A stretch of 64,000 bases of DNA from an uncultured Pelagibacteraceae bacterium (GTDB lineage Bacteria; Pseudomonadota; Alphaproteobacteria; Pelagibacterales; Pelagibacteraceae), in assembly GCA_902524345.1 (NCBI GenBank), contig CABZCX010000006.1, forward strand, positions 1 through 64,000. Direction: 5' to 3'. This document shows positions 17,550-27,210 of this stretch, one piece after another. Numbering within the stretch: position 1 is the stretch's first letter; each line of letters opens with the position of its first letter. The translations under genes were made by a program, and so were the position numbers. The notes below the pieces were generated by a model. The model was not told the DNA's origin, ran no database searches, and worked only from the letters and a program-made list of their open reading frames with translations.

Positions 17550-20126
17550 ATGAACTTGGTGATTGTAGAAAGTCCTGCTAAAGCAAAAACAATAAACAAA
17601 TATTTAGGTGATGATTATAAAGTTTTAGCAAGTTATGGACATATAAGAGATTTACCCTCAAAAAATGGTTCTGTTGATCCTGATCATGACTTTAAAATGG
17701 AGTGGGAAGTAGACAGTTTTTCAAAAAAATATCTTAAAGAAATTACTGATGCAGCAAAAGACTCCTCTAAAATTATCCTTGCTACTGACCCTGATCGTGA
17801 AGGTGAAGCAATAGCATGGCATGTAAAAGAGTATTTAAATGAAAAAAAACTTTTAAAAGATAAGGAAATCGAAAGAGTCGTTTTTAACGAAATTACAAAA
17901 AAGGCTGTGTTACATGGTATTGATAATCCAAGACAAATTGAACCTTTGTTAGTAGATGCTTATATGGCTAGAAGAGCTTTAGACTACTTAGTAGGTTTTA
18001 ACATTTCACCCATTCTTTGGACTAAATTACCAGGCTCAAAGTCTGCTGGGAGAGTCCAGTCTGTAGCATTAAAGTTAATAACTGAGAGAGAGCATGAAAT
18101 TGAGTCATTCAATCCAGAGGAGTTCTGGACTCTAAGTGTTAAATTTAAAGATAAAAACAACCAAATTATAACTGCTAGTATAAGTCAACTTGAAAACAAC
18201 AAAATAGAAAAATTTTCTTTTAGAAATAAAGAAGAAATAAATAAAGCTATGTCAATTATTAATAAAAAAAAATTTAGTATTACTGATATTTCAAGTAAAA
18301 TTATAAATCGAAATCCCTCTGGGCCTTTCACTACATCTACACTGCAACAAACAGCCTCGAGTAGGCTAGGCTTTGGCGCATCAAGAACAATGCAAATTGC
18401 GCAAAAACTTTACCAAGGGATAGAAATAGATGGAGAAACTATAGGTTTGATTACATATATGAGAACCGATGGAACAAATTTATCAAATGATGCAGTCTCA
18501 GCTTTTAGAGACTATATTAAAAAAGAAATTGGTAATGAATATTTGCCTGAGAGCTCTCTAAACTATTCAGGCAAAAAAGCTAAGAATGCACAAGAAGCTC
18601 ATGAAGCAATTAGGCCTACGGATATAATTAGGACTCCACAAAGTGTTAAAAAATATTTAAGCACCGATCAAAATAAATTATATGACTTAATTTGGAGTCG
18701 AGCTTTGTCCTCCCAAATGTCATCTGCAAAATTTGACAGAAATACAATTACTGTAACTTCTGATAATAATGACACTGTTTGTAAAGCTAGTGGCTCTGTT
18801 CTTAAATTTGATGGTTTTTTAAAAATCTATAATAACCAAAATAAAGATGATAATGAAAGTATATTACCGGCTATGACAAAGGGTTTAGTAAATATTGAGT
18901 CTTTAATAGATGAACAACATTTTACACAACCCCCACCGAGATACTCTGAAGCAAGTTTAGTAAAAAAACTTGAAGAGCTTGGAATCGGTAGACCATCAAC
19001 TTATGCAAGCATTATATCTACCATAGCTAACAGAGGATACGCAGAAATACTAAATAAAAGGTTTTTTCCTACAGATAGAGGGAAATTAATTTCTGCTTTC
19101 TTAGAAAAATTGTTCTCAAGATATGTAGATTATAATTTTACTGCAGGATTAGAAGATCAATTAGATGAGATTACCTCTGGTAAAGAAAGTTGGATTAAAG
19201 TTTTAGAATTATTTTGGAAAGACTTTAATAACAATGTTTCTGAGGTAAAGGAGAAAAGAACCAGAGAGGTTTTAGATTTACTTAATGAAAGCTTAGGTGA
19301 ACTAATTTTTGATAAGGATAATGAGGGAAATATAGTCAGAAAATGCCAATTATGTAGCAGTGGCACACTCAGTTTAAAAAATAGTTTTAGAGGAGGAGCT
19401 TTTATAGGATGCTCAAATTATCCAGATTGTAAATTTACACGGCCGTTATCCAAAGCAAAAGCTGCAGCTCAAGCTCAGCTAGCAGAACCAAAATTTATTG
19501 GAAAGCATGAAAATGGTAATGATATATACTTAAAAAATGGAAGATTTGGACCCTATCTTCAATATGAAAAAATTTTAAGTGAACAAGAACTAGAAGAAAA
19601 CATAAAAAAAAAGAAAAAGAAAAAGAAATCTAAAACTGAAGTTAACGAACTCTTAAAAAATGTATCAATCCCTAAGGGTTTAGATTTAAAAGATGTTGAT
19701 TTAGAAAAAGCTCAATTCTTATGCTCTCTACCAAAGTCTTTAGGCCTTAATCCAGAAAATCAAAAAGAGATAACATTAAACACAGGAAGATTCGGTCCCT
19801 ATCTAAAATGTGAAAATAAATCAGCGAGAATTGAAAATATTGAAGAAATTTTTTCTATTGGTTTAAACAGAGCAATAACTTTAATTGCTGAAGCTAAACC
19901 AGGCCGAGTGTCTTCATCTATTATAAAAGACTTGGGCACGCACCCTGAAGATAGTAAGCCTGTTAGAATTATGAAAGGACAATATGGTCCATACATCAAA
20001 TACAAATCTCTTAATGCCACAATACCAGAGGAAAAGGATCCGAACGAGTTAACTATGGAAGAGGCATTAATTTTAATTGAGAAAAGAAAAGAATACGATA
20101 AACATAAAAAAAAGAAAAAAAAATAG
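17550..20126 (+). CDS. topA: DNA topoisomerase I
   Basis: The 858-residue type IA topoisomerase relaxes negative supercoils. The TOPRIM domain begins NLVIVESPAKAKTINKYLG and contains ILATDPDREGEAIAWH. The catalytic tyrosine is Tyr303 in GLITYMRTDGTNLS. One C4 zinc finger (CQLC...CSNYPDC) follows at about residue 600. Three C-terminal RFGPYL/QYGPYI repeats near residues 667, 750 and 813 are typical of alphaproteobacterial enzymes with positively charged tails. The last 15 residues are nearly all Lys. It opens after 36 bases of spacer from plsY. Confidence 0.97.
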   Translation: MNLVIVESPAKAKTINKYLGDDYKVLASYGHIRDLPSKNGSVDPDHDFKMEWEVDSFSKKYLKEITDAAKDSSKIILATDPDREGEAIAWHVKEYLNEKKLLKDKEIERVVFNEITKKAVLHGIDNPRQIEPLLVDAYMARRALDYLVGFNISPILWTKLPGSKSAGRVQSVALKLITEREHEIESFNPEEFWTLSVKFKDKNNQIITASISQLENNKIEKFSFRNKEEINKAMSIINKKKFSITDISSKIINRNPSGPFTTSTLQQTASSRLGFGASRTMQIAQKLYQGIEIDGETIGLITYMRTDGTNLSNDAVSAFRDYIKKEIGNEYLPESSLNYSGKKAKNAQEAHEAIRPTDIIRTPQSVKKYLSTDQNKLYDLIWSRALSSQMSSAKFDRNTITVTSDNNDTVCKASGSVLKFDGFLKIYNNQNKDDNESILPAMTKGLVNIESLIDEQHFTQPPPRYSEASLVKKLEELGIGRPSTYASIISTIANRGYAEILNKRFFPTDRGKLISAFLEKLFSRYVDYNFTAGLEDQLDEITSGKESWIKVLELFWKDFNNNVSEVKEKRTREVLDLLNESLGELIFDKDNEGNIVRKCQLCSSGTLSLKNSFRGGAFIGCSNYPDCKFTRPLSKAKAAAQAQLAEPKFIGKHENGNDIYLKNGRFGPYLQYEKILSEQELEENIKKKKKKKKSKTEVNELLKNVSIPKGLDLKDVDLEKAQFLCSLPKSLGLNPENQKEITLNTGRFGPYLKCENKSARIENIEEIFSIGLNRAITLIAEAKPGRVSSSIIKDLGTHPEDSKPVRIMKGQYGPYIKYKSLNATIPEEKDPNELTMEEALILIEKRKEYDKHKKKKKK

Positions 20127-20133
20127 GAAAAAA

Positions 20134-20400
20134 ATGAAAAAAAAATTATTATTTAAATTCTTTTTTATTTTATTGATATCAACTTCTTTATTTGCAAATG
20201 AGACTGATTGTAATCAATTTGATAAACTAAGTGCAAAATATATTGAGTGTACCACAAAAAAACTTAAAACAAGTACAGGTGAAAAATTAAGTGCAGGTAA
20301 AAAAAAGCTTGATAGATCTTCATTAAAAGATACTTGGACGAAATTTAAAAACAGTAAAAACGGTAAAGAATTTATCGAAAAATTAAAAAATGACAATTAA
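20134..20400 (+). CDS. Small secreted protein of unknown function
   Basis: I do not recognise the family. From the ATG at 20134 the product has 88 residues: a Lys-rich start, a hydrophobic signal peptide, a probable cleavage after SLFA, and a mature part of about 67 residues rich in Lys with two cysteines (DCNQF and IECTT) that could form a disulfide in the periplasm. An in-frame upstream start at 20077 would lie inside topA and add only a Lys-rich stretch, so I reject it. It follows topA by seven bases and overlaps the RidA-family gene by 11 bases, so it belongs to the same transcript. Confidence 0.7.
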   Translation: MKKKLLFKFFFILLISTSLFANETDCNQFDKLSAKYIECTTKKLKTSTGEKLSAGKKKLDRSSLKDTWTKFKNSKNGKEFIEKLKNDN

Positions 20401-20851
20401 TGATCGAATTAAAAAATTAGATATTATATTACCGCAGGCAAAACCACCGGTTGGATCCTATGTTGCTACTAAAATTACAGGTAACTTATTGTTCATATCA
20501 GGTCAAATATCGATCGATGAAAATGGTAAATTAATCAAGGGTAAAGTAGGAAAAGATCTCTCAGTGGATGATGGTTATAACGCTGCAAAAAGATGTGGTT
20601 TAAGCATTGTTTCACAAGCAAAAGAGGCTTGTGATGGAGATTTATCCAAAATCAAATCATGTATCAAACTCACTGGTTTTGTTAATTCAACAGATGATTT
20701 TACTGATCAACCTAAAGTTATTAATGGAGCTTCAGATTTAATAGCATCAATCTTTGATAAATCTGGAATGCATACAAGAGCAGCTATTAGTACAAATAGT
20801 TTACCTCTAGGTGTTTCAGTTGAGGTAGATGCTATATTTGAATTAAATTAA
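20390..20851 (+). CDS. RidA/YjgF-family protein (YjgH-like branch)
   Basis: The 153-residue protein has the trimeric RidA fold signatures TGNLLFISGQIS near the N-terminus, GFVNSTDDFTDQPKVINGASDL in the middle, and RAAISTNSLPLGVSVEVDAIFEL at the end. RidA proper deaminates reactive enamines and imines. This sequence belongs to the longer branch whose substrate is not well defined, so I give no gene symbol. The conserved RidA Arg may correspond to the Arg in HTRAAIS. It is the last gene of the topA group and ends one base from the convergent udg stop. Confidence 0.88.
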   Translation: MTINDRIKKLDIILPQAKPPVGSYVATKITGNLLFISGQISIDENGKLIKGKVGKDLSVDDGYNAAKRCGLSIVSQAKEACDGDLSKIKSCIKLTGFVNSTDDFTDQPKVINGASDLIASIFDKSGMHTRAAISTNSLPLGVSVEVDAIFELN

Positions 20852-20852
20852 A

Positions 20853-22151
20853 TTACCTTCCGATACTGGTATAATCTATTTTTAAATCTCTCATTTTATC
20901 ATGAGAATAAATATTTCTCATATCAAAAATTTTAAAGTTCTTTTTTTTTACAAGTTTTTTAAAGTCTAGTAACTTAAAAGCATTCCACTCTGTATGAATA
21001 ATTATAAGATCACTTTTAACACAAGCTGAAGAAATACTGCTGTAGAATTTAACATTCTTTAATTTATCAAGTTCCTTTTTTCTTCCAGAAGGGTCGTAAT
21101 ATCTAATTTTACTTCCTTTCTTATTTAAATAATTTATCATTGGAATACTAGATGCTTCCCTCATATCATCTGTATTAGGTTTAAAAGTTACACCTAAAAA
21201 CGTAATATTCTTATTTTTAAGCCTATTTTTTAAAATTTTACCAATTCTTTTTGTAAGAATTATTTTTCTTTGATTATTCGATTTAACAACACTTTTTATA
21301 ATAGAAAGATCAGTTTTATATTTGTCTGCAACATCAATTAAAGCTCTTGTATCTTTAGGAAAGCATGAACCTCCATAAGCTGGCCCTGCTCTTAAAAATC
21401 TATCACCAATTCTTTGGTCCAAACCCATCCCAATAGAAATATCTTGTATGTTTACACCAGTTCTTTCACACAAATTGGCCAATTCATTTATATAAGAAAT
21501 TTTTGTAGCTAAAAAAGCATTGGAAGCATATTTTACCATTTCAGCACCTCTCCTTGAAGTTTTAAAATATCTGCTAGATTTTTTTATTATAGGTAAGTAC
21601 AAAGATTTTAAAATTCTGTTAGCTTTTGTACTGTCAGTGCCAATAACAACTCTATCAGGATAAATAAAATCTCTTATAGCTTCTCCCTCTCTTAAAAATT
21701 CAGGATTTGAAACAACATCTATTAATTTTTTTTTCTTTAAATTTCTTAAAATTTTTTCAATTTTATCTCCAGTAGTTACAGGGACCGTGGATTTTGTTAT
21801 GATGATCTTGTATTTTGAAATACTTTTTTTTAATTGTTTTGCTACGTTAAATACATGTTTTAAATCAGCTGAATTACCTTTTTTTTTAGTAGGGGTTCCT
21901 ACACAGATAAATATAATATCAGATTTCTTAACTGCCTCATTTAAATCTGAAGTAAAAAATAACCTTTTAGCTCTATGATTTCTTTTCAGTATTTCTTCTA
22001 ATCCTGGCTCATAAATAGGTACTTTTCCTTTATTAAGTGAGTCAATTTTATTTTGATCTTTATCAACACAATAAACAACATTTCCTACATCAGAAAAACA
22101 AACGCCACTAACAAGTCCAACATAACCAGTTCCTATCATGCATAATTTCAT
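20853..22151 (-). CDS. udg: UDP-glucose 6-dehydrogenase
   Basis: The 432-residue enzyme oxidises UDP-glucose to UDP-glucuronate with two NAD+. The NAD site MIGTGYVGLVSGVCFSDVG is N-terminal. The catalytic Cys is Cys263 in GGSCFPKDTRAL, preceded by the substrate-binding EFLREGEAI and KYASNAFLA segments. It overlaps galU by four bases (ATGA), and galU makes its substrate, so the pair forms a two-gene pathway to UDP-glucuronate. Likely products feed surface polysaccharide or glycolipid synthesis; glucuronate glycolipids are known when phosphate is scarce, but nothing here shows phosphate control. Confidence 0.95.
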   Translation of the reverse strand: MKLCMIGTGYVGLVSGVCFSDVGNVVYCVDKDQNKIDSLNKGKVPIYEPGLEEILKRNHRAKRLFFTSDLNEAVKKSDIIFICVGTPTKKKGNSADLKHVFNVAKQLKKSISKYKIIITKSTVPVTTGDKIEKILRNLKKKKLIDVVSNPEFLREGEAIRDFIYPDRVVIGTDSTKANRILKSLYLPIIKKSSRYFKTSRRGAEMVKYASNAFLATKISYINELANLCERTGVNIQDISIGMGLDQRIGDRFLRAGPAYGGSCFPKDTRALIDVADKYKTDLSIIKSVVKSNNQRKIILTKRIGKILKNRLKNKNITFLGVTFKPNTDDMREASSIPMINYLNKKGSKIRYYDPSGRKKELDKLKNVKFYSSISSACVKSDLIIIHTEWNAFKLLDFKKLVKKKNFKIFDMRNIYSHDKMRDLKIDYTSIGR

Positions 22152-22963
22152 AATTTTGAAATCTCTATGCCAGATTTAATGTATCCATTCATACTTCCAC
22201 AATCCAAGTATTTACCAGAAAAGTTATGTGCTATAAATTTTTGATTTTCTTTAATTAAAGTTTGGATAGAATCTGTAATATGTATTTCGCCACCTTTACC
22301 TGGTTTTTGTGATAATAATTTTGCAAATATTTTCCTTGGTAAAATATATCTTCCAATTACAGCTTTATTGGACGGCGCCTCTTTTATTGAAGGCTTTTCA
22401 ATTACATCCTCGATTAAAAAATTATTTTTATCCATTTTTTTTTTTAATTTATAGATACCCCACCTAGACACTGTTTTTTTATCAACATTCATACTTGCCA
22501 TAACTGATGCTTTATATTTTTTGTGTATTTGGATCATAGATTTAGAACAGTTTTTTTTTACTATAAGATCATCTGGTAGTAACATTAAAAAGAATTTATC
22601 TTTAATAATATTTTTAGTTTTTAAAACTGCATCACCTGTGCCCAAAGGCTTGTTTTGATAAACAAATTTTATAATTTTTTTATATTTTAAAATTTTTTTA
22701 TATTCTTTTAAAGTTCTTGAATCTTTCTTTTTTTTTATTATTTTTTTATAAAAATTATCGTTATAAAAATATTTCTTAATCATCATTTTTTTTTTTGAAA
22801 TAATAAAAACAACTTCTTTTATTCCAGCCTCAATACACTCATCTAAAATATATTCAATCCCAGGTTTACCATTTATAGGTAAAAGCTCTTTTGCAAAAAC
22901 ACTGGTTAATGGTAGTAATCTAGTTCCTAAACCAGCTAAAGGAATAATTGCTTGTTTAATCAT
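22148..22963 (-). CDS. galU: UTP-glucose-1-phosphate uridylyltransferase
   Basis: The 271-residue nucleotidyltransferase forms UDP-glucose. The signature IPLAGLGTRLLPLTSVFAKELLPI is at the N-terminus, followed by PGIEYILDECIEAGI and the LPDDLI acidic motif. EKPSIKEAPSNKAVIGRYILP and GGEIHITDSI mark the sugar-binding part. It is slightly shorter than E. coli GalU and very Lys-rich between residues 60 and 100. It is the first gene of galU-udg and diverges from panC across only 35 bases, so the promoters must overlap. Confidence 0.95.
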   Translation of the reverse strand: MIKQAIIPLAGLGTRLLPLTSVFAKELLPINGKPGIEYILDECIEAGIKEVVFIISKKKMMIKKYFYNDNFYKKIIKKKKDSRTLKEYKKILKYKKIIKFVYQNKPLGTGDAVLKTKNIIKDKFFLMLLPDDLIVKKNCSKSMIQIHKKYKASVMASMNVDKKTVSRWGIYKLKKKMDKNNFLIEDVIEKPSIKEAPSNKAVIGRYILPRKIFAKLLSQKPGKGGEIHITDSIQTLIKENQKFIAHNFSGKYLDCGSMNGYIKSGIEISKL

Positions 22964-22998
22964 TTGAATGTTTTACTTATAAAAATTATTTTATACAA

Positions 22999-23811
22999 AT
23001 GAAAATTTTAATTAAGAATAAAGATATAAATGAGGCGCTCAAAAAAGTTTCAAATTTGGGTTTTGTTCCAACAATGGGGTGTCTTCATAAGGGGCATGAA
23101 TATTTGATAAAACAGTCAAAAAGGAAATGTAATCAAACACTTGTAAGTATTTTCATAAATCCAACTCAATTTAATAACAAAAAAGATTATTTGTCATACC
23201 CAAAGAATTTAAATAAGGATCTTAATATCTTGAAAAAATTAAAAGTTAATTTTGTTTATGTCCCAAATAAAAAAGAGATCTATTCACTTAAAAGAAAAAA
23301 GGCAATAATTCTAAAAAAAGAAAACAAAGTACTTTGTGCAAAATTTAGAAAAGGTCATTTTGAGGGTGTGATTGACGTAATGGATAGATTGACAAATATT
23401 ATTAGACCAAACAAAATATTCATGGGTGAAAAAGACTATCAACAACTTCTTTTAGTTAAAAAGTTTATTGAAAAAAAATACCAGACAAAAATTGTCTCAT
23501 GCAAAACAGTAAGAAATAAAAATAAACTTGCTTTATCTTCAAGAAATCAATTACTCGATAAAAGAGATCTAATTAAAGCAGGTAAAATAGCTAAAGATCT
23601 ATTCCATTTTAAAATATTTCTTAAAAATAAGAAAAAAATAAAAAATCTTTTACAAAAGAAAAAGGAATTATTTAAAAAAAATTTTGATATCAAAATTGAT
23701 TACTTAGAGATTAGAAAAAGAAATAATCTTAAATCATCTTCAACTATAAAAAATTCAAAAATATTTATTGCTTATTTTATCAACAAAGTGAGATTGATAG
23801 ACAATTTTTAA
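22999..23811 (+). CDS. panC: Pantothenate synthetase (pantoate-beta-alanine ligase)
   Basis: The 270-residue enzyme condenses pantoate and beta-alanine. Visible motifs are FVPTMGCLHKGHEYLI (ATP-binding HxGH), FINPTQF, GHFEGVIDVM, GEKDYQQL and LALSSRNQLL, in the right order. The sequence is quite diverged and Lys-rich in the C-terminal third but keeps the core residues. No panB, panD or panE is in the window, so it stands alone. Its stop codon and that of the convergent mgtE overlap in the four bases TTAA. Confidence 0.88.
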   Translation: MKILIKNKDINEALKKVSNLGFVPTMGCLHKGHEYLIKQSKRKCNQTLVSIFINPTQFNNKKDYLSYPKNLNKDLNILKKLKVNFVYVPNKKEIYSLKRKKAIILKKENKVLCAKFRKGHFEGVIDVMDRLTNIIRPNKIFMGEKDYQQLLLVKKFIEKKYQTKIVSCKTVRNKNKLALSSRNQLLDKRDLIKAGKIAKDLFHFKIFLKNKKKIKNLLQKKKELFKKNFDIKIDYLEIRKRNNLKSSSTIKNSKIFIAYFINKVRLIDNF

Positions 23812-25181
23812 AAGTAATATGCACCAACACCTAAAAAAGATACAAAGCCAATTACATCAGTAATTGTTGTTACAAAAACACTTGATGCTATGGCTGGATC
23901 AATATTCATTTTTTTTAATGAAACAGGAACTAAAATTCCAAAAAGACCAGCTATTATCATTGTCAAAATCATTGAAATAGAAATTATTAAAGAAAGTTGA
24001 CTATCTTGAAACCATAATTGAACAATTAATGAACTAATAACAGCAAAAATTATTCCATTCAAAACTCCAATATTAAATTCTTTTAGTATATTTTGACTAA
24101 AATTATTTTTTGTTAAATCATTAGTAGCTAAAGATCTTACTGTCACAGCTAATGTTTGCATTCCAGCATTACCACCCATCGAGGCTACAATAGGCATTAG
24201 GAAAGCAAGTACTACCATTTGTTCAATAGTTGCTCCAAATAAACTTATGCACCAAGTCGCCAGGAAAGCAGTAAACAAATTTAATAATAACCAATTAAAT
24301 CTTCTCTTTGTTTTAGTAAATACACCATCTGTAATTTCTTCATCACCAACACCAGCAAGTCTCAACGTATCTTCTTCAGCTTCTTCTTTTAAAACTGTCA
24401 AAATATCATCCGAGGTTATCATTCCAACAAGTTTATTGTTCTTATCAACCACACATGCTGAATTTAATCCATAATTTTCAAATGAATTACCAACTTCTTC
24501 TTTGTCCATATCTACAGGTACTAAAAAAATTGTCTCCTCCATAATATTTGACATTTTTGTTTCTCTCGGGGTTCTCAAAACTTTAGATGAAGGTACAGTG
24601 CCAATTGGTTTAAAATTTTCATCAACAATAAAGATTTCCAAAAATTGTTCTGGCAAATCTTTATTTTCTCTTAAATAATCAATTGTCTGACCAACTGACC
24701 AATTGCTTGGTATTGCTGTAAACTCTCTTTGCATTATTCTAGCAGCACTGTCCTCTGGATAACTAAGTCCCTCTAGTAAAGCAAAACGATCCTTTGGGGG
24801 TAAAGCACTTAGGATGGAATTTTTATTCTTTTCTTCAATATTTTCTAAAATCGATATTGCATCATCAGATTCAAGGTTTTTCAATATTCTAACAATTGAC
24901 TCTGAAGATAAAAATTTAATTATCTCTGTTTGAACAGACTCATTTAGCTCCACAAATACTTCTGGATCAATTTTAAAACTATTTAATTTAATTAAACTTT
25001 CTCTGTCATTTTCACTTAAATGTTCAATAATATCAGCTGCATCTGCAGGATGCATTTCTTTGAATGCATTGATAATAAATAATACATCATTATCAGCTAT
25101 TTTATCTGTGACAACTTTTATAAATTCTTTATTAAATTCGAAATTTACTTTTTTATCTTTAATTTTTTTAACTAAAGTCAT
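23808..25181 (-). CDS. mgtE: Magnesium transporter MgtE
   Basis: The 457-residue inner-membrane Mg2+ channel has an N-terminal superhelical domain (about 20-130: HPADAADIIEHLS, LPPKDRFALLEGLSYPEDSAARIMQREF). A pair of CBS domains follows (about 135-265). Five hydrophobic helices (285-457) contain MPIVASMGGNAGMQTLAVTVR, the pore signature with its metal-binding Asn/Gly region, and a helix with DPAIASSVFVTTITDVIGF. Cytoplasmic domains gate the pore by sensing Mg2+. It is a single gene, divergent from lipB across 60 bases and convergent with panC. Confidence 0.95.
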   Translation of the reverse strand: MTLVKKIKDKKVNFEFNKEFIKVVTDKIADNDVLFIINAFKEMHPADAADIIEHLSENDRESLIKLNSFKIDPEVFVELNESVQTEIIKFLSSESIVRILKNLESDDAISILENIEEKNKNSILSALPPKDRFALLEGLSYPEDSAARIMQREFTAIPSNWSVGQTIDYLRENKDLPEQFLEIFIVDENFKPIGTVPSSKVLRTPRETKMSNIMEETIFLVPVDMDKEEVGNSFENYGLNSACVVDKNNKLVGMITSDDILTVLKEEAEEDTLRLAGVGDEEITDGVFTKTKRRFNWLLLNLFTAFLATWCISLFGATIEQMVVLAFLMPIVASMGGNAGMQTLAVTVRSLATNDLTKNNFSQNILKEFNIGVLNGIIFAVISSLIVQLWFQDSQLSLIISISMILTMIIAGLFGILVPVSLKKMNIDPAIASSVFVTTITDVIGFVSFLGVGAYYF

Positions 25182-25241
25182 AAATTAACCTATTATTATG
25201 TCGGCTCTTTTAATACAAAATGAAAAGATTACAATTTTTAA

Positions 25242-25862
25242 ATGAATATTGACGTTAAAAAATCAAAAAAACCCATAAAATACGAAGAAGCTATCAATTT
25301 TATGGAGTCAAAGATTCATAAGATAAATGAGAATTCTGCTAACGAGCTAATTTGGACTCTGGAACATAACGAAATTTTTACAGCTGGTACAAGTTCTAAA
25401 GAAAATGAAATTTTAGATAAATCAATAAAAATTATTAGAACGAATAGAGGTGGTAAAATTACCTATCATGGGCCAGGGCAACTTATTTGTTATTTTATTA
25501 TTGATCTTAAAAAAAGGGGTAAAGATATAAGAAAGTTTATATCCATAATTGAAAAAACAATTATAGATACAATAAAATTTTTTAAAATTGAGACTTTTGC
25601 GGACAAAAAAAATATTGGGATTTGGTACGATGATAATAATGAAATTAAAAAAGTTGCTGCTATCGGTGTAAGAGTCAGCAAGTGGATTGCCTACCATGGT
25701 TTTTCAATAAATATTAATAATAAACTTGATAAATATGATGCTATAATACCTTGTGGTATAAGTAATAGAGGAGTTACTAACTTAAAGACGATCGTTGATC
25801 AAAATTATGATGAATTAGAGAATAAACTAATAGAAAATTTTTTAATTAATTTAAAAAGCTAA
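25242..25862 (+). CDS. lipB: Lipoyl(octanoyl) transferase
   Basis: The 206-residue enzyme moves octanoyl groups from acyl carrier protein to lipoyl domains. The motif [21 protein letters not shown] and the catalytic Cys171 in IIPCGIS with Lys137 in [11 protein letters not shown] match the known acyl-thioester mechanism. The gene is single and overlaps the convergent pseudouridine synthase by 17 bases at the 3' end. The sox system and glycine cleavage both feed lipoate-dependent metabolism, but no link is visible here. Confidence 0.95.
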   Translation: MNIDVKKSKKPIKYEEAINFMESKIHKINENSANELIWTLEHNEIFTAGTSSKENEILDKSIKIIRTNRGGKITYHGPGQLICYFIIDLKKRGKDIRKFISIIEKTIIDTIKFFKIETFADKKNIGIWYDDNNEIKKVAAIGVRVSKWIAYHGFSININNKLDKYDAIIPCGISNRGVTNLKTIVDQNYDELENKLIENFLINLKS

Positions 25863-26754
25863 GTCTTTTTGATTTAAGCAAATTTTTAAAGTAATCAGGT
25901 AACAAAGCCTTATAGGTATGTTTTTGATCATTGATTAAAAATTTAATTTGATATGAATGGAGCATTAGCCTCTTGTTTATACCTTTAAGAGTGATATGTT
26001 TATATTTTTCATCACCATAAATCGAGTGACCAATATTATACAATTGCTTTCTTAATTGATGTTTTCTACCAGTAATCGGTTTAAGCTCAAGTAAACTAGC
26101 TTCTGAGTTTTTATCTATTACCTTAAAAATTGTTTTAGCTTTTTCAACTATTTTCTTTCCATTATCATATCTGATCAAATTATCGTTTAATTCTCCAGAA
26201 TTTTTTTCTAATTCACCATGACAAATTGCTAAATACGTTTTATGTATTTTTCTTAACCTGAATAGTGAAGTTAAAAGTTGTGCCATTTTTCTTTTTTTAG
26301 CAACTATAAAAACACCTGAAGTGTCCTTGTCCAGTCTGTGAACAGAATAAGGTTTCGTATTTTCGAATATTTTACTTCTTTTAAAAATATCTATTAAATT
26401 TTTTTTTGATTTAGTTCCGCCTTGTACTGAAATTCCAGAGTCCTTGTTAATCACTATAAAATCTTCATTATTTTCAATTATAGACTTTTCATTAGATTTG
26501 ATAATTGTATTAGAAGGTCTGAAATTTATTTTTTTGTTATTAGATTTTTCTTTAAAATCTAAATTAAATAATTCTACTGTGTCGTTTAAATTAACTTTGG
26601 TAGAACTTTTTACTTTTTTTTTATTTAATTTAATTTTTCCAGTTCTTAATTTTTTTTCAATTAACCCTTGAGGTATTTTTCCTATTTTATTTCTTAAAAA
26701 TCTATCTAGACGCATATTATCAAATGTTGCGTCTACAACAAAACTTTTTATCAT
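25846..26754 (-). CDS. RluA-family 23S rRNA pseudouridine synthase (RluC/RluD type)
   Basis: The protein has 302 residues. It has an N-terminal S4 RNA-binding domain ([31 protein letters not shown] region). The catalytic domain carries the Asp in [33 protein letters not shown] and HSYQIKF are the remaining signatures. Whether it targets the RluC sites (955/2504/2580) or the RluD sites (1911/1915/1917) cannot be told from sequence reading. It follows rplQ by nine bases on the same strand and is probably the last gene of the alpha operon transcript. Confidence 0.88.
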   Translation of the reverse strand: MIKSFVVDATFDNMRLDRFLRNKIGKIPQGLIEKKLRTGKIKLNKKKVKSSTKVNLNDTVELFNLDFKEKSNNKKINFRPSNTIIKSNEKSIIENNEDFIVINKDSGISVQGGTKSKKNLIDIFKRSKIFENTKPYSVHRLDKDTSGVFIVAKKRKMAQLLTSLFRLRKIHKTYLAICHGELEKNSGELNDNLIRYDNGKKIVEKAKTIFKVIDKNSEASLLELKPITGRKHQLRKQLYNIGHSIYGDEKYKHITLKGINKRLMLHSYQIKFLINDQKHTYKALLPDYFKNLLKSKRLSFLN

Positions 26755-26763
26755 TTTTAAAAT

Positions 26764-27210
26764 TTATTTACTTACAGCTTCTTTTTTACTGTCTTTAATC
26801 TCTGTATTTTTAGATTGATCATTTTTCTTTTTGTCAACTCTTTTAGCTTCAATATTTCTATCTACAAACTCAATTATGGCCATTGGAGCATTATCACCGT
26901 ATCTAAAACCTGCTTTGATTATTCTAGTATAACCACCACTTCTTTTTTCATACCTTTTTGATAGTGTTTTGGTAACTTTATTTGCAGATGTTATATTTTG
27001 TAATTGCGATATTAAATCTTTAGTTGATGTTAAATTGTTTTTTTTTCCTAAGGTAATGATCTTATCTGCTTGAGGTTTTAAAAATTTGGCTTTTGGCAAA
27101 GTAGTTTTAATTTGCTCATATTTGATTAAAGAATTAAGCATATTTTTAAGTAGCGCTTTTCTGTGTTCTGAAGTTCTATTTAATTTTTTATTAGCAAAAC
27201 CATGTCTCAT
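26764..27210 (-). CDS. rplQ: 50S ribosomal protein L17
   Basis: The 148-residue L17 starts [20 protein letters not shown], the conserved family N-terminus, and contains RSGGYTRIIKAGFRYGDNAPMAIIEFVDR. It is longer than E. coli L17 (127 residues) by a Lys/Asp-rich C-terminal tail of about 25 residues, common in alphaproteobacteria. It shares one base with the rpoA stop, as expected for the last r-protein gene of the alpha operon. Confidence 0.97.
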   Translation of the reverse strand: MRHGFANKKLNRTSEHRKALLKNMLNSLIKYEQIKTTLPKAKFLKPQADKIITLGKKNNLTSTKDLISQLQNITSANKVTKTLSKRYEKRSGGYTRIIKAGFRYGDNAPMAIIEFVDRNIEAKRVDKKKNDQSKNTEIKDSKKEAVSK

